DNA of 64,000 nt from Apostichopus japonicus (GCF_037975245.1 NC_092565.1:23331499-23395498); one strand, 5' to 3'; counted from the stretch's first letter, positions 13,683 to 26,612 are shown. The notes: a model not told the origin generated them from the sequence alone. Numbers and translations: made by a program.

Positions 13683-13843
13683 ATGGTTTCTTGCTGGATG
13701 GACCATTTGGAAAACCTGCCGGGAGTGATCCACTGCTAGAGGCTGATGGACTTCCACTCATTTTTTGGAATGATCAATATCACATGGAATGAAGGACCTA
13801 GTGGCAGTGAAAAATGTCTCTTATGGGTAATGGGTAAAGGAAC
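13683..13843 (-). CDS. First coding exon of an unidentified gene divergent from COX15
   Basis: On the minus strand a pyrimidine-rich acceptor (tttctcctttttag) ends at 13844. An 82-nt 5' UTR piece follows, then an ATG at 13761 with A at -3. The open frame encodes 26 residues (M-S-G-S-P-S-A-S-S-S-G-S-L-P-A-G and on to S-S-K-K-P) and ends one base into the next codon at a good donor, gtaagt. The Ser/Gly/Pro-rich start looks like a disordered N-terminus. I do not recognise the family. The upstream acceptor implies at least one non-coding first exon nearer to COX15, giving a head-to-head pair. Human COX15 is also head to head with a neighbour (CUTC), but this N-terminus does not resemble CUTC, so I do not assign it. 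Confidence 0.5.
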
Positions 13844-15463
13844 CTAAAAAGGAGAAACATGAATGTGACAAAAATAGTTAAAATGTTCTAGGCAACATTC
13901 AGTTCCAAATCAAAATACTGATATACTTTGATTTTTTTTTTTTTCGACAAATTACTGTTCACTAATATTTTTGATTTTTCATTCCCATGTTCTGTAGAGC
14001 ATTACTTTAAGAAATAAGCTCATATTTCTTATTGAAAATTGTAAGTTCAATGTCCAACAGAGAAAACAAACAAGGATAAAATTTACAAGGTGCTTGAAAT
14101 TCATGATCTATTTGCAAGATATTGTAGTTTTAATAAGATTTCATGGTGATATAACTGAGGTAGACGTACTTCACTGAATACATTTTATGAAATTTTATAT
14201 TTGAGCACATTTGCTAAAAATGACTGTGACTTTGAAGATGGCCACAAAGTCTCAACAGAAACATACATATTGGTGACCAGGTGTCCAATACTGTACATTT
14301 AGCGGGAAAATTTAAAGTTTAAAATACGTTGACCATATTTTATACAGGAAATCTGGTGACATGATATTGATGTAGACCCTCCTAGTTGACATCAGGAGAA
14401 TTGTTTTCATTAAATTCTGAGAGCATTTGAAAATTTTAGAGGTTAGCTCTAGATGTCTTAAGGATAAAGGGCAAATTAAGAAAAATATTTTTATCCAAGT
14501 GAAATTCCAAAGACAAAAAACTTAAATGCAAAAGGTGATTCAAAGTCTGTCGAATTAGTCAATGATCTAAGATGCGGTTACATGTGACTGTTTGACAATT
14601 ACTACGCCTGATAGTGATCCTTGTAATAGACATAGATGCTATTTGGTACTGTTTGGTGGTAATAATATTACTATTACTAGTATTAGTTACCACACATTGA
14701 TATGACTAGGCCTAGGCTAACACTACAGTTAGGTGAGGCCTAGGCTAAAAAGTTAGTCAACCGTTGAACAACCGTAAAGAACCGGCCTTGTTTTTCATAC
14801 CAACTAACCATAACTGCACATAAGTAACATGTATAAATTTACTTAATGACTTACTGAGAAACAAGATTCTTATCCGTGTTTTTGAACTTGGAAACAATTC
14901 AAAGCCTATTTACTTTGCCAACTATCACTGACTATAACTAAGTATAACTAAGCATATATAAACAACGTACTGGACAACTGCAGTCACTCTGCACTGTGTA
15001 CAGTAATGCTGGTGAATGATGTCCACCATTAGCTAGGCCCTATGCAGATTGTAATGTTGTTACAGTGTGTAGGTTATTCGACTTTTCTAAATCGTATATT
15101 GCAACAAACATAACTTAAAATCATGGCCAAAATCAAGGAATGTTGGTATCATTTTCAAATTTGTATTTAACTTTTTGCAAGGACGTTGGGGAATATTCCA
15201 TGCGGCTGTTTATCTGTGTACCGTACAGTGTGTATGATGAGAACATTTTTACCGGCATGCTCAGCAGGACAATGCTTGAATTACGCAATATCAATAAAAC
15301 AACGGTTGTATCTGTTTAGCTAAACTGGACCATGTATAAATTGTTCATATATAACTATTATATAACATTGAAATACCGCACTTTCAGTAACGTTCTTCAT
15401 CAACCGGTGACTGTTCGATCCATAAAAGGACTTATTTTGTTAGCGACTAAACAAGGACTGAGA
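13844..15463. promoter_or_regulatory. Probable shared upstream region between divergent genes
   Basis: This 1.6-kb gap separates the minus-strand exon from the COX15 start codon. It should hold the first exons and promoters of both genes. I see no TATA box or CpG-rich block that would fix a start site. The assignment rests on gene geometry only. Confidence 0.4.
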
Positions 15464-18400
15464 ATGATGTCTTTTTCATTGAGAATTCCGATGGCAGCGG
15501 CAGTAAGTTGTCACCTGTGGGTTACACTCAGTACTAGTATTTATACTAGTAATTTACCTCTGGTTTCTGTAACTTACGACAGGCCTAACTTTAGATCGAG
15601 ACTAGGTACATTGTTTTGGCATAATATAACTGAAGTTATGAGCATGACTTAGGTAACGTTTGGCATATGCACCAGATAACATAAGACTTGACTTAACCTT
15701 AACATGATTCAAACAAAACATTTATATTTTGGCATAATAGCACATTTGCCCGGTGGTTGTGAGTGTGGTAGGGTACCATGAATGTGACTCTCATGTTCAG
15801 TTTTTCACTCACAGTAATTTTTCACATAATTGAAGATGAGTAGTCCAATTTCTCATATGACCTATGATTATGAATGTGGAATTCGGAGGGCCTCTCGGTG
15901 TTTAGTGGTTTTATGTTGGAAGGTTGATTCGTAAAATGCTCAAGTTTAGAGCATCGCATTCTGAATCTGAAGCGAGTACTGTATTTTTCCAAGATATATG
16001 TAAATTGCAATGCCAAAAAACTTGAAGTTAACTGTCAGTCTCTGTATTTATCCCTAGGTTCAAGAAGATATTTTCCATCTTAATTATAGACTTGAAGTTA
16101 TGCATTGACCTCCGTGCCTTTATCTCACTTTGAGTCATTAATGAACAGTACTTTGCAGTTGTAGTCAAGCACATCTATCTTCCATTTCAGAGGAGTCTCC
16201 CAACAAAATGCTGGAACTGTAGCTCACTTCGCTCTTTTCATAATCCATCTCAAAGAAGTGTTCCGCCCAACCGTTTTCTCCAGTGGAGGAGGACCTTCCA
16301 ACCAAAGGTTTGAGATAATCTTTTTCAGAGATGAAAGTGCTGCATGCACTTTTTTCGATGATTAAGTCGTGTTACCATTTGATCTACAGAAGGAGAATTC
16401 TCAAGACGACAGCATTTGTGCTCAAATTGCTTAAAAATGTTACTGGTTATGCTTGTTTTTATTTTGTTCAGTTTCAAAGATGAGGCAAGAAATTAAAATT
16501 GTTCATTTTGTACAATGATGTATCTTAAATAACTTATAGTGCTAACTGTACAAATGTAAACATAAACGAATACACAGTCCATTACATTGGTTTACTTCAA
16601 GTGACAGGGAGTCTCACCAGCCCTTTCTAAGTCCCAATCCTTCTGCTAAATAGAGTAAGCAGAGGAATTAAAGAACCTGAAAAAGTCAGGTAAAATTAAA
16701 GATGTATTAAAACCCTGCTATTCTAACAGCATAATAGATTTAAAAGTCCATCTGCAGAAAATGCATACAGTAGTTTGTGTTAAACATCACACGTGTACTT
16801 GATAAATGGCTCCCATTTCATGACCTCAAGAGTGCATGGTTAGAGTAGTTTGTTTTACTTTGTTGGTCAGTTTGTGTCAAACCTGTACATTATTTATCAA
16901 TGAAGAGATGGAGCCAAGATACATTCGCTGGGTTTTCTCAACAACTTTTGTTCATTTTAACTTTCATATAATGTTGTTATGATCACAGTTGATCACATGG
17001 AATTCATGAAGCATCAAGACTATTGCCATGTACGTATTGTCATTGCAAGGCAGTTGAGTTATTGATGTTTTAGTAAATATGAAAGTAAAATTATTCAGCA
17101 GTTTGTCTCTGAAAAGATACTACTCGAATTGGAACATCAGGCCCTCTTACTTTTAATACGAAAAGGTAACTTGTAAAGTTTGATTGGAATGTATCTTTCA
17201 TATTGATTTCCTTTTCGCTGTATAGGTCAATGAAATACAATGCAAGAGAGTACAACACACCATAACAGCGCAAGCATCTCAGGGCCGTACCAGATCAGAG
17301 AAGATTGTTGGTGGGTGGCTTCTAACCTGTTGTGGCATGACGGCGGAAGCAGTGGTCCTTGGGGGTGTCACGAGGTAAGGTGTCTCCCTAGCTTTGGCTT
17401 TGTTCTAGATCATCCCAGTGTGATGGTGTTGCCCAAAATCTCTCATAGCAGATTAAAGTTTTCACCAACAGAGCATTGTTTACAGCAAATTTAATCTGTT
17501 AATTTTGTTACTTGCACACAGTGGTTTGTACTAATGTATATTACACGTGCTTGTGTTCATGTCACTTGTCTTGAAACAGAACTTTGGCATATACAGTAAA
17601 GATTTGTGTTCATGAAACATCTGATGAAAGAATGGATAATAGTTGGTAAAATTGTAACCTCTTTGAGGTGTCACTTTAATTATGTTCTGTCAATGACACC
17701 TAGTGGCTTAAGGCAAAACTGAAAGCTGTTTCTCCTTCAAATGCACGGTTCTATCTCTGTAAAGATTATTAGTTGACTTTGTCCCGTAAATTTCAGTATT
17801 CAAAGTAATGAAATAAAAGTGATAAGAAATATCACAGAATTGATATTTGTGTTTTGAAACATTGTTTTAATTGTTACTTTTAAAGGTTAACAGAATCTGG
17901 TCTTTCAATGACTGACTGGCACCTTGTTAAAGGTATGAAGCCTCCAAGTTCTCAGGAGGAATGGATAGCTGAGTTTGAAAGATACAAAGAGTTCCCTGAA
18001 TTCAAATAGTAAGTATACAGTCGTCTGCCAAATATAAAGGGATCATACTTTTATGATAGATGGAAAATTATAACAATACCGGGTAGGTCCCAGGAATAAA
18101 AGGTAACTGCAAACAGTTTCCTAAGTTCAAATAGGAGTTTGCGGGTAAAACAGAAAGGTATTGTACTTTAATGATAGTTCATGGAAAATTATAACAAATC
18201 TGGGTAGGTCCCAAGAAGAATAGATTACTGGATTTTTTTGCCAGTCAAGTTTTAATTTCAAGTTTATTTCAATCAATCAAATGGTAACAATCAGATATCA
18301 CAGAGAGATAAGGTTTAAAAACCTAAGTGTGAGAACATCAACAGCGACAGAAAAAAATAAAAACACGTATGAAATAGATATTGAATCACAAGAGTAGAAC

Positions 18401-21400
18401 ATTCAGTGGAAAGAAAATTGATCGATTGAGGAGACTCATAAGAAAATTTAAGAAGAAAAATTGTGAAATACAAGCAGGCAACGAAAAGTGATGGAGAAAG
18501 AACAGACATACTAGACATGACAACAGACATAAACATATTATATATTATGCTGAATGATTATACTATTTTAAACGTTATAACAATACTGGATAGGAAGTAT
18601 GGATCCATGTATGTGAAAGATTCAAATGGTTTCCTGTATTCAAAAGGTGAGGACAATATTGTCAGTGCCACAGCCAATGAGTAAAGAAATGTCTGTCTTT
18701 CCTCAGCGTCCACAAGGATATTACACTGGAAGATTTCAAGTTTATATTCGGCATGGAGTACGCTCATCGGATGTGGGGTAGAGCAATCGGCTTAGCTTTC
18801 ATCCTTCCCGGGGCCTATTTCTGGAGGAAGGGATGGATTAGTAAAGCAATGAAACCGAGGGTGCTAATATTTGGATCATTGTTGGTGTTTCAGGTATGGT
18901 TTGACAAGTTAAGGCAATCTGAGATTTGTTCTTATGTGGTGTATAAAATATATTATTTATTACAATCAAATTAAAGCTAGAATTATGAATCCTTTATGGT
19001 GCCAAAGTGCAGTGTTTTGAGATGGGAGTGGGAATGAATAGTTTATTTTTTATAACTTGCTTGAAATCAGGGACTAATTTATCTGGTATCAAATCACAAT
19101 TAGCTGTGCAAAATGGGCAAACTGCTATATATACATGTGCAAAGATGTTACATACAGTATTATAACCTGACTATTTCATGTGAGGCAAACTTCATAGCCT
19201 TCAAGACTACTACATAAAATGTTAACACTAAATTTATTCCCTGTTAATATTTCATTTCTCTTAATTTATGACGAAAGCACATCGAAAAGTTACTGTAAAG
19301 CTTTGCTCTTGATTACTGTTAATTCTTGTACAGCAAACTAACAAATTTCTATCAAAAGTAAATTTGTGTCAAGAAATAACCAAATTGACATTAAATGTCA
19401 TTTGAGATTACCATCATAAATTTTGCTTTATATTTTGCATGCTAGTATGATTAGGAACATAGGGCAGGGGTTGGTGGGGGGGTTGGGAAGCAGCAGGAGA
19501 GGTCATTCTTATTATAGTTAGAAAAGTTTTTCACAGTATGTGAACATGTTCTCTTAACTTTATCTTGTAACCTGTAAATACCTCACCATGTAGAAACCTG
19601 TATACTAAACTACATTGAAGCATATAGCCGCTTGCTGTTATGTGAGTTTTTTTTTTTTATCTGGTCATGATTCCATTTAATTTTGCTTCGTTATGTGAGT
19701 AATTCAGAATATTCTTGCTCTCTTATTCAGGGTCTTCTGGGATGGTTTATGGTAAAGAGTGGTTTAGAAGAACCCAACCCAACAGACATTCCCAGAGTTA
19801 GTCAGTATCGGCTGGCCTCTCACCTCGGCTCCGCTTTTGTCCTTTACTCCCTCATGCTCTGGTCTGGACTCTCCCACATTTTAAAGCCGCAACAGGTATA
19901 TCACATTTAGCAGTATGCCAAAGAGTTTTATATAAAAATATGAAGCTAAACTTTGGAGCACTTGATAATATGACAATATTGTTTGCTTAAGGTTAGTTTT
20001 ACTGTTTGTATTGAAAAGTGAACAATAGAAAACTGACTGGAAAATTAGAAGAAAAAATATAAATATTGATCAAAAGAGTTTGGCTAGAGAAGTAATTTGA
20101 ATCAGTGACCTGGGATTTCAGGTCCTGTGATTTACCCAATAAGCTATCCAGCACCTTATTGGCTGTGATTCCATTTTATTCCACGGTTACCAGACAACGC
20201 CACACTTCTTTATTTCTATTTTAGAAAAAGTAGAATTTTTAAAAGTGTTAAATATCTTATGAAAGAAAAGCACACACACAAAAATTGAGTGTTTTGTTTT
20301 AGTAATTTATCTACATAATAGCCAGCATGGCATCACAAACACCACTGTTGTTATTTATATTATTTTATACTACACTTTTCATAAATATAAATGCACCAAT
20401 GATATATCTTCTGTTGAATTAATTATACTAAATAGTTCTTTCCAATAATCACGTTCTTCTTCTTTTGATAGATTGTCAACAGCAAGAATCTTTCACTGTT
20501 AAGAAAGTGTGCACATGGTAGCATGGCTCTTATATTTACCACTGCCCTGTCAGGTAAGCTGCTGTAAGATTTAATAAGATATTAGGACTGCTCACAAACA
20601 TACAAAATTGAGATGAAATTGTCACAGAATTTGCCAGATGCTTCATTATATTTTGCATTTATGTTTCATCCAGTTATTAAAGTATAACTAGAAAATTCAA
20701 AACCTTTAAATATTAAAGCTCTTTACTGGCCTAGAATTTTCAAAACTTTACTCATTTGCTACAAAATGCCAGTAAATCTAGTGGCTATACCAAGTTCTGA
20801 CTGAATTATAGTACATATTAGTTACGTACTTACGGTAGATGGAGGCATTTAAGAGCAACCCAATGATATGTGCTGATACGAGCAGTCGTATGGGAGGCTT
20901 ACATTAGGAACAGAAATCATGCCGATTCTTTGACTGGCGGTTGTTAGTTGACTTACCATGTGTTTAAGTTCTTTATGTCTACTGGCAGGAAATTAGCAGT
21001 GCCTTTGTTACCCTATTTGCAAATGGTAAAAAGGCCACAGCACTGTAGCCTGAAAATAGCCAAAATTTCCTTTAAGTTGGTTGAAAAAGAGATAGTCAGG
21101 AATGGCAAACTAAGGTCAAATTTGGGTCTAATTAACACTGATATTTGGGCATAAAATACATAGTTTGTGCAACAGCAATCACTATAATTATGACTGGCTT
21201 TTGCTAAGCTGAAATGTGTATAGCTGGTACAATAAACCATGATTATGTTTATTGGGGAGAAGAAATATGACGATACATGGACATGAAAATTCACATGGCA
21301 ACAATCTCACTATTTTTATTGAGGTCAGGGATCTTGTTTAAGAATAATATGTATTTCCACTGAACTGAAAGCACAAAATGAATTCAGCAAACTACTGTAC

Positions 21401-24264
21401 CTTGGATAGTGCAGAATTTTAATGTTACATATATATTTATTTGTGACTTCAAACACAATTTGTATACAGAAATTATCATTCAAAGGAGACATAATGAACT
21501 AATATTTGCCTTTTTTATTAACCACGCATTATCCAATATTGGTTTTGATTATACCTTTATTACACAAACCTAGCTTTTAGTTTCCTATCATCATCAAAAT
21601 CCCTTGTTTTTGCTGAAATAATTTGTTATGACTACAAAATACCATCAAGTATTAAAGGGACATAAAGTGCGGGAAAATGTGGCAGAAAACTATTTTTGGG
21701 GGAAACAGTCAATGTTGACCACTGGAATGTCCCTTTAAATTGTCAGTAGAATGACAAGTTATATTCTCATCTATAAATTCTCCAATCTACCTTCTCTCTT
21801 CTCTCAGGTGCATTTGTGGCTGGTCTTGATGCCGGTCTCGTCTACAATTCATTTCCAAAAATGGCTGACAGATGGATTCCATCTGACATCATGAATTTTT
21901 CACCAAAATGGAAGAATATATTTGAAAACCCGACCACAGTGCAATTTAATCACAGAATATTGGTAAGTGTCATTGGTTCATCCTGACTTCCTGTTCACAA
22001 CTTTATTGATTTTCCATCGTTTGTCTTGATTTATTCTATTTTGCTTGAGCTTTATTCCATCTGACATCTTGAAGTTGTTTTCAATAATGGAAGCACATAT
22101 CTTCAAATTCATACTGTACAGTAGTATTATTAAAGACGAACAAATGACAAGATTAACTGATCTTCTACATTATTGATTTAAAATTCATATATAATTTTCT
22201 TAATATAACTGTTCCTACAATGAAACAGATGACATTTTAGGCACCTGGTGTATCCTTTACTTTATGGCCCACTTTTCAAATTCAACCACAGAATGCAGCC
22301 AACATAACTTGCTCTTTCTGGCTTTCTTCAACTTGCATTTAATAGTGATGGATGTGTTAAAACCACTCACCTTTACCAGATATATTTCCACTTAAGTATT
22401 TCATCACCTAGACTACCATCACCTAGACTACCATCACCTAGACTACCATCACCTAGACTACCATAGTGAAGCTTTTACAGACCAGACTGTAGCAAATTCA
22501 ACCAGAGAATGCAGCCTTACATAACTAGCTCTTTCTGGCTTTCTTCAACTTGCATTGATGATGGATGTGTTAAGATCACTCACTTTTACAAGATATATTT
22601 CCACTTAAGTATTTATCACCTAGACTACCATCACCTAGGCTACCATCACCTAGACTACCATCACCTAGACTACCATCACCTAGGCTACCATAGCCTTAGA
22701 GCTGATATTTTTTATTTGTCTGTCTTTGAAACTATTAACTATTACATATTCATCTTATTTCAGGGAGTGAGTACAGCGAGTGCAGTCACAGCATTGTGGA
22801 TTCTAGCGAGGAGGGTGCCCTTACCTGCTAGAGCCAGTCTTGCCATGAACTGCATGCTGGGAATGGTAGCAGTACAGGTAATTAGGAGATGTTTCTTATT
22901 GCTTCTATTTTGGAATGCTTTGTTATTGAAACTTAGCTTGACATTAAAGCGTTATCCCGCACAAGTGTACCCTTTTTGTGTCTTGTTGGATATAAACAAA
23001 GGCAGCTGGATCACCCCATTAAGTTTTTCACCAATTACTTACAATCATTGTTAGACACTGCCAGTGGCACCACCTTGAAATGGAAATATAATTTAACTTA
23101 CATCAATATGCTCAAGTTTTTCACAAAAACATGTTTTACATCAAATGCTAAATTCTGCATAAATTCCCGAAAAGGCATTTTCAAAGTTTTCCCCTTTTTT
23201 GTTTAAATTCAATAGAAACTAATGACAACATTTGACCTAGCAGTACAGTCTTTGTGTCATTATTATACAATGTCTTCGAAATTTATGATCTCGTTATTCA
23301 CTGTCACAGAGTGACAGTAACCGTCGACCCTCTCTGTGAGTGTCCTAGTTGTTGCGAACCAGGCGCGTAGCCAGGAATTTGCCAAGGGAGGGGGGAAAAT
23401 GTAGGCAAACTATCAGAGCCGCAGATACAGCATTGCAACTATCTAAGCGTAGCCCCACCATGGTTGGCGTGAAGTGTACAAGAAAATTTTGGCTGAAAAT
23501 GCCTCCCAGATTGCTGGAAACAGCACTTCCCAGGCCTTGTAAGTTGCATATATATCATAAAAACTTTAATAAATTTTTTTAAAATATGCTCAAGGGGGAG
23601 CGGCTGCCCCCTTCGCCCCCCCCCCTTGGCTACGCGCCTGTTGCAAACAATCGAAGGTGTTCCCATGACCAAAGAAATATTCACCAGCTCAGGACTGATA
23701 TGCTGGATGTCCCAATTTGTTATAGAGAATTCATTGTGTTATGAAGACCAAGTTCATTATCAGAATTAGCCATTTGTACTGTTGTAGCAAGTTTATTTAA
23801 CTGATATCTGGGTATTAATAGTTTATCATTTGCTGCTGAGTACCTCGCAAATTATCTGAGTTTCGGACTTTGTGGCTTTATAAAATTTAAGGTAAACAAA
23901 TCAGATAAACTTCACTCTGCATATACAAGACTCATTAGCCTAGGATTCAAGCCATGCAGAAACTTATCTCAAAAGCTTAAGATTGCTGTTAGAATTCACA
24001 CCATCCTGCATTTGAGATGAATCCAAGAAGCCTTCAAGAATCTTATCATGATCTTTTTTCCCCGCTAAACTAGAAGTAAACCATTTAACATATTTTATTT
24101 CCAATACTTACTTTATGAATTTTCTTAAACAGATCACACTTGGCATATCAACATTGCTTCTCTATGTACCAACCAGCTTGGCAGCAGCCCACCAGTCTGG
24201 CTCCCTCACTTTATTATCTATAGCTCTCTGGTTTGCACATGAGCTCAGGAAAATCCCAAAGTAA
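15464..24264 (+). CDS. COX15: COX15, mitochondrial heme A synthase
   Basis: COX15 oxidises heme O to heme A for cytochrome c oxidase in the mitochondrial inner membrane. Ten coding exons join in frame: 15464-15502, 16191-16307, 17226-17374, 17886-18008, 18707-18893, 19731-19895, 20472-20553, 21808-21962, 22764-22877 and 24133-24264. All introns are GT-AG. The product is 420 aa (human about 410). The first about 80 residues are Arg/Ser-rich with few acids, as in a mitochondrial presequence. The four heme-ligand histidines are visible: H163 in [10 protein letters not shown]236 in ASHLG, H336 in QFNHR and H397 in AAAHQSG. Hydrophobic helices surround them. The start is the first of two adjacent ATGs (15464); the frame is open upstream, so a further 5' start near 15332 cannot be excluded. 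The gene appears intact. Introns carry a donor-spanning duplication, a minisatellite and a MITE. Confidence 0.95.
17983..18238 (+). repeat. Tandem duplication spanning the COX15 exon 4 donor
   Basis: The end of exon 4, its donor and about 110 bp of intron are repeated with a period of about 125 bp. Copy 1 reads 'gaattcaaata' then gtaagt; copy 2 reads 'aagttcaaata' then ggagtt, so the copied donor is lost. A further diverged copy at about 18545-18650 ends 'gtattcaaaag' before gtgagg. Only the first copy joins to exon 5 in the conserved frame. Confidence 0.8.
18240..18545 (-). mobile_element. Possible retroposed fragment splitting the exon 4 duplication
   Basis: On the minus strand this piece ends with 'gaaataaacttgaaatt', which looks like the AATAAA-plus-short-repeat 3' end of a LINE-type retroposon. 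It lies exactly between the second and third copies of the donor-spanning repeat, which fits an insertion into a pre-existing array. No coding domain is recognised. Confidence 0.35.
20845..21010 (+). repeat. Dispersed repeat, copy 2 (COX15 intron 7)
   Basis: Diverged partner of 12945-13110, in the same orientation. The class is unknown; no terminal repeats or tail are seen. Confidence 0.55.
22270..22700 (+). repeat. Tandem duplication containing a 15-bp minisatellite (COX15 intron 8)
   Basis: A block of about 217 bp occurs twice in tandem. Each copy contains the marker 'tctggctttcttcaacttgc' and ends in a run of 15-bp units 'atcacctagactacc' (about five units in the first copy, six in the second, a few reading 'taggctacc'). 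The translation of this stretch yields a spurious DYHHL repeat. Confidence 0.85.
23360..23640. mobile_element. hAT-type MITE, 281 bp (COX15 intron 9)
   Basis: Terminal inverted repeats are 'caggcgcgtagccagg' and, at the other end, 'ccttggctacgcgcctg', with one mismatch. Flanking 8-bp direct repeats are TTGCGAAC (23352-23359) and TTGCAAAC (23641-23648), a one-base-diverged target duplication; the 8-bp size is diagnostic of hAT elements. The element has no transposase. Its subterminal block at 23438-23480 matches two other hAT elements in this window. Confidence 0.85.
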
Positions 24265-24301
24265 AATAAGTCAAAACATGAAAAGAGATAGAGGGGCTTG
24301 C

Positions 24302-24326
24302 ATGGGCGGGGGAGGGGGAAGGGGTG
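24302..24326 (+). other. G-quadruplex candidate in the COX15 3' UTR region
   Basis: The run 'gggcgggggagggggaaggg' lies about 40 nt past the COX15 stop codon, on the sense strand. Four or more G-tracts with 1-2-nt loops fit the standard quadruplex pattern. Folding is inference. Confidence 0.5.
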
Positions 24327-24423
24327 GCTGTTTGAGGAATCAGAAGGGGAGGACTTAATGTATAATTCTAGAAGCTCTTAAACAGTTCACATTTTTTTCC
24401 TGTGATGAAAATGCTGTAACTTC

Positions 24424-24429
24424 ATTAAA
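24424..24429 (+). terminator. Possible COX15 polyadenylation signal ATTAAA
   Basis: ATTAAA lies about 160 nt after the stop. It is the nearest common poly(A) hexamer that I found, but its use is unproven. Confidence 0.3.
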
Positions 24430-24464
24430 CATGTTCCTTATTTATTATTCTTTTTTTTGGGGGG

Positions 24465-24820
24465 GGGGAGGTGCTATAATGAAAGTGTCCTGTAATCATG
24501 TTTTGTAGCATTGGTTTTGGAGATTGTTCATTCCATGATTCTTACTATGCAGGTCGGTGTTTGTAGCACAAGGGTCAAGTTATAAGAGGGCAATGGTAAC
24601 AGGTTCCACTTACTTGTACGTACAGGAGGGGCAGGACAGGGGGGGGGGCTACAATGAAAGTGTCCTGTAATCATGTTATGTAGCATTGGTTTTGGAGATG
24701 GTTCATTCCATGATTCTTACTGTGCAGGTCTGTGTTTGTAGCTCAACATCAAGTTATGAGAGGGCAATGGTAACAGGTTCCACTTACTTATACGTACAGG
24801 AGGGGCAGGACGGGGTGCAT
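24465..24820 (+). repeat. Two tandem 175-bp units downstream of COX15
   Basis: Both units run from a G-rich start through 'aatgaaagtgtcctgtaatc' and 'cattccatgattcttact' to 'cacttactt(g/a)tacgtacag' and 'gaggggcaggac'. They differ at scattered positions. No coding potential is seen. Confidence 0.9.
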
Positions 24821-26606
24821 GGCATACACACCCATTATAAACCATAGACTGTTTTCTTGTTCAAAACATGTCAATTTCGAAAGTAAAATACTCAAGGTAT
24901 GCAAATCATTGTAATTAATCTGGAATACAAAGATCATGTAGTTAATGTATACACAACATGCCAAAAGGAAAATTCTAGATTTTTTTTAAGGTGGTGTTCT
25001 ACATTCCTTCACACTGTTTTTTGCTTAGACTACAGAAATCCTATTTTCTATTCAGCCCCCTTTTCACCCCTCTGCCTGCTCCCTCATCCCTCTCTTCTAC
25101 CCTGTTACTCAAGTATTCCATGGGTGACAGGTTATTTAAAAATTGTCAAAAGTCCTCCGATCTCTTTTCACCAGATGTTAGAAGAGGGCTGAAGCAGACA
25201 ATTAAGACTAGAGTAGGTGAAGCCAATAGTCTCCAGAGGTGATACAAGAGTTAAAAAGTTTGATCATAGCTGACCAATTTTGGTCTATCTGGCGTATTTG
25301 CTATATTAGCAAAATCCTCATAGTAAATTTTTACTTTTGCTGTGTTTTCTATACTTGATAGGGACACCCAAGTGTACAATTTTCTTTCTTTCATCAGCAT
25401 GGGAAGTAGAAGTATACTGATTCTAATTTAACCTGTCTGATGTATAACAGGTTATAGAAGATACTTCAATTGCAATGAAGGCATGTCCTCTATTTCTTGT
25501 GTCTGCATTGAGCAAGTCGGCCATTTCTCATGTCTGTTAATAACTCAAAACGTAGATGAAAACAATGATAGACAACAAAACAGACTCTGCTATTGTTCTT
25601 TCTTTTATTTCATGTTTTTTATCATTTAAGATATTATTTCATTGCTCGATCATTTCTTAAAGAAAGAGAAGTACAAAAACAGAGACATATGAAGTATGAT
25701 AATCCCATCATGAGGGTGATCGATGTACAACACAATGAGTTGAAAAAATATTAATCAAATTTAAGAATGATTGAAAGTCTTTATGGAAGACGTCCCCTGA
25801 TCCAAATTAGCATATCCTCTGTCTAGTGCCTAAAATATTATAACTTTAAAAGCTGCTTTTCTTTGAATTAATATATTACATGCATAATCATAATCAATAA
25901 TGAACCATCTATAAAAGGAAGCCCAATGCCCCCCCCCCCCCTTAAAAAAAAAACCATTCTTTTGTTGTTACTGGACCACTTCTGTAGCAAGAACAATTGG
26001 TAGGAAATATGGTACTAGACCACTGTAGACTCAATGCAGAAGATAGTTGTATGAGAAACACTAAATATATAATGACTATATGTAGCTGTCACTTTCACAA
26101 ACTAAGTTTAAAGAGAATATGACTTTACAGCAAAATTATGAAAACCTGTCAAATAGTTACAAAATCTTATAAAATTTTAATGTTAACTATGGACAGTAAA
26201 CTTCTAAAAGTTTTCATAGCAATATGTCCACAGGAAAAATAGTAGCTCAGACCTTTGATTGAACTTTGATCACATCAAGTAGAAGTTACTGTATGTAAAG
26301 GTTAAGTGAAAAGATTTCCACAAAAATAAAAATTACCACGTTCTTCAACAAAACTTTGGTCCCATCAAGCTAAAGATTCATTTAGCTTCACTGCAAACTG
26401 TACATCCCTTCAATTAAACATTTGCACACAACATAGTCATTTCAACCCCTGACAGATGAAAACTTAAAATTATCAGTTTCTGAAAATGAATACCAACATG
26501 CCAAGTACAATAAATGAGTTAAGTAATATTGATCAGTAAATCCGAGTAGCATACTGTGTAATGAGTTCAATTCTTGTTAGAAAACGTATTTTCTCAGAGA
26601 TCAGAC
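24821..26606. other. Intergenic, between the 3' ends of COX15 and luciferase-like gene A
   Basis: The two genes converge on this region. I see no further gene. A C-run lies at about 25928-25941. Confidence 0.5.
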
Positions 26607-26612
26607 TTTATT
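26607..26612 (-). terminator. Polyadenylation signal AATAAA of luciferase-like gene A
   Basis: Plus-strand 'tttatt' reads AATAAA on the minus strand, about 105 nt after the stop codon of gene A. This is a good distance for a short 3' UTR. Confidence 0.5.

Noticed and set aside
20096-20165. tRNA-like segment on the minus strand in COX15 intron 6
   Set aside because: It has B-box-like 'gattcaaat' and A-box-like words, but pairing and SINE body are not visible.
22509-23054. 181-codon frame as a separate gene
   Set aside because: It joins the intron 8 minisatellite to COX15 exon 9 by chance; only 22764-22877 is coding.
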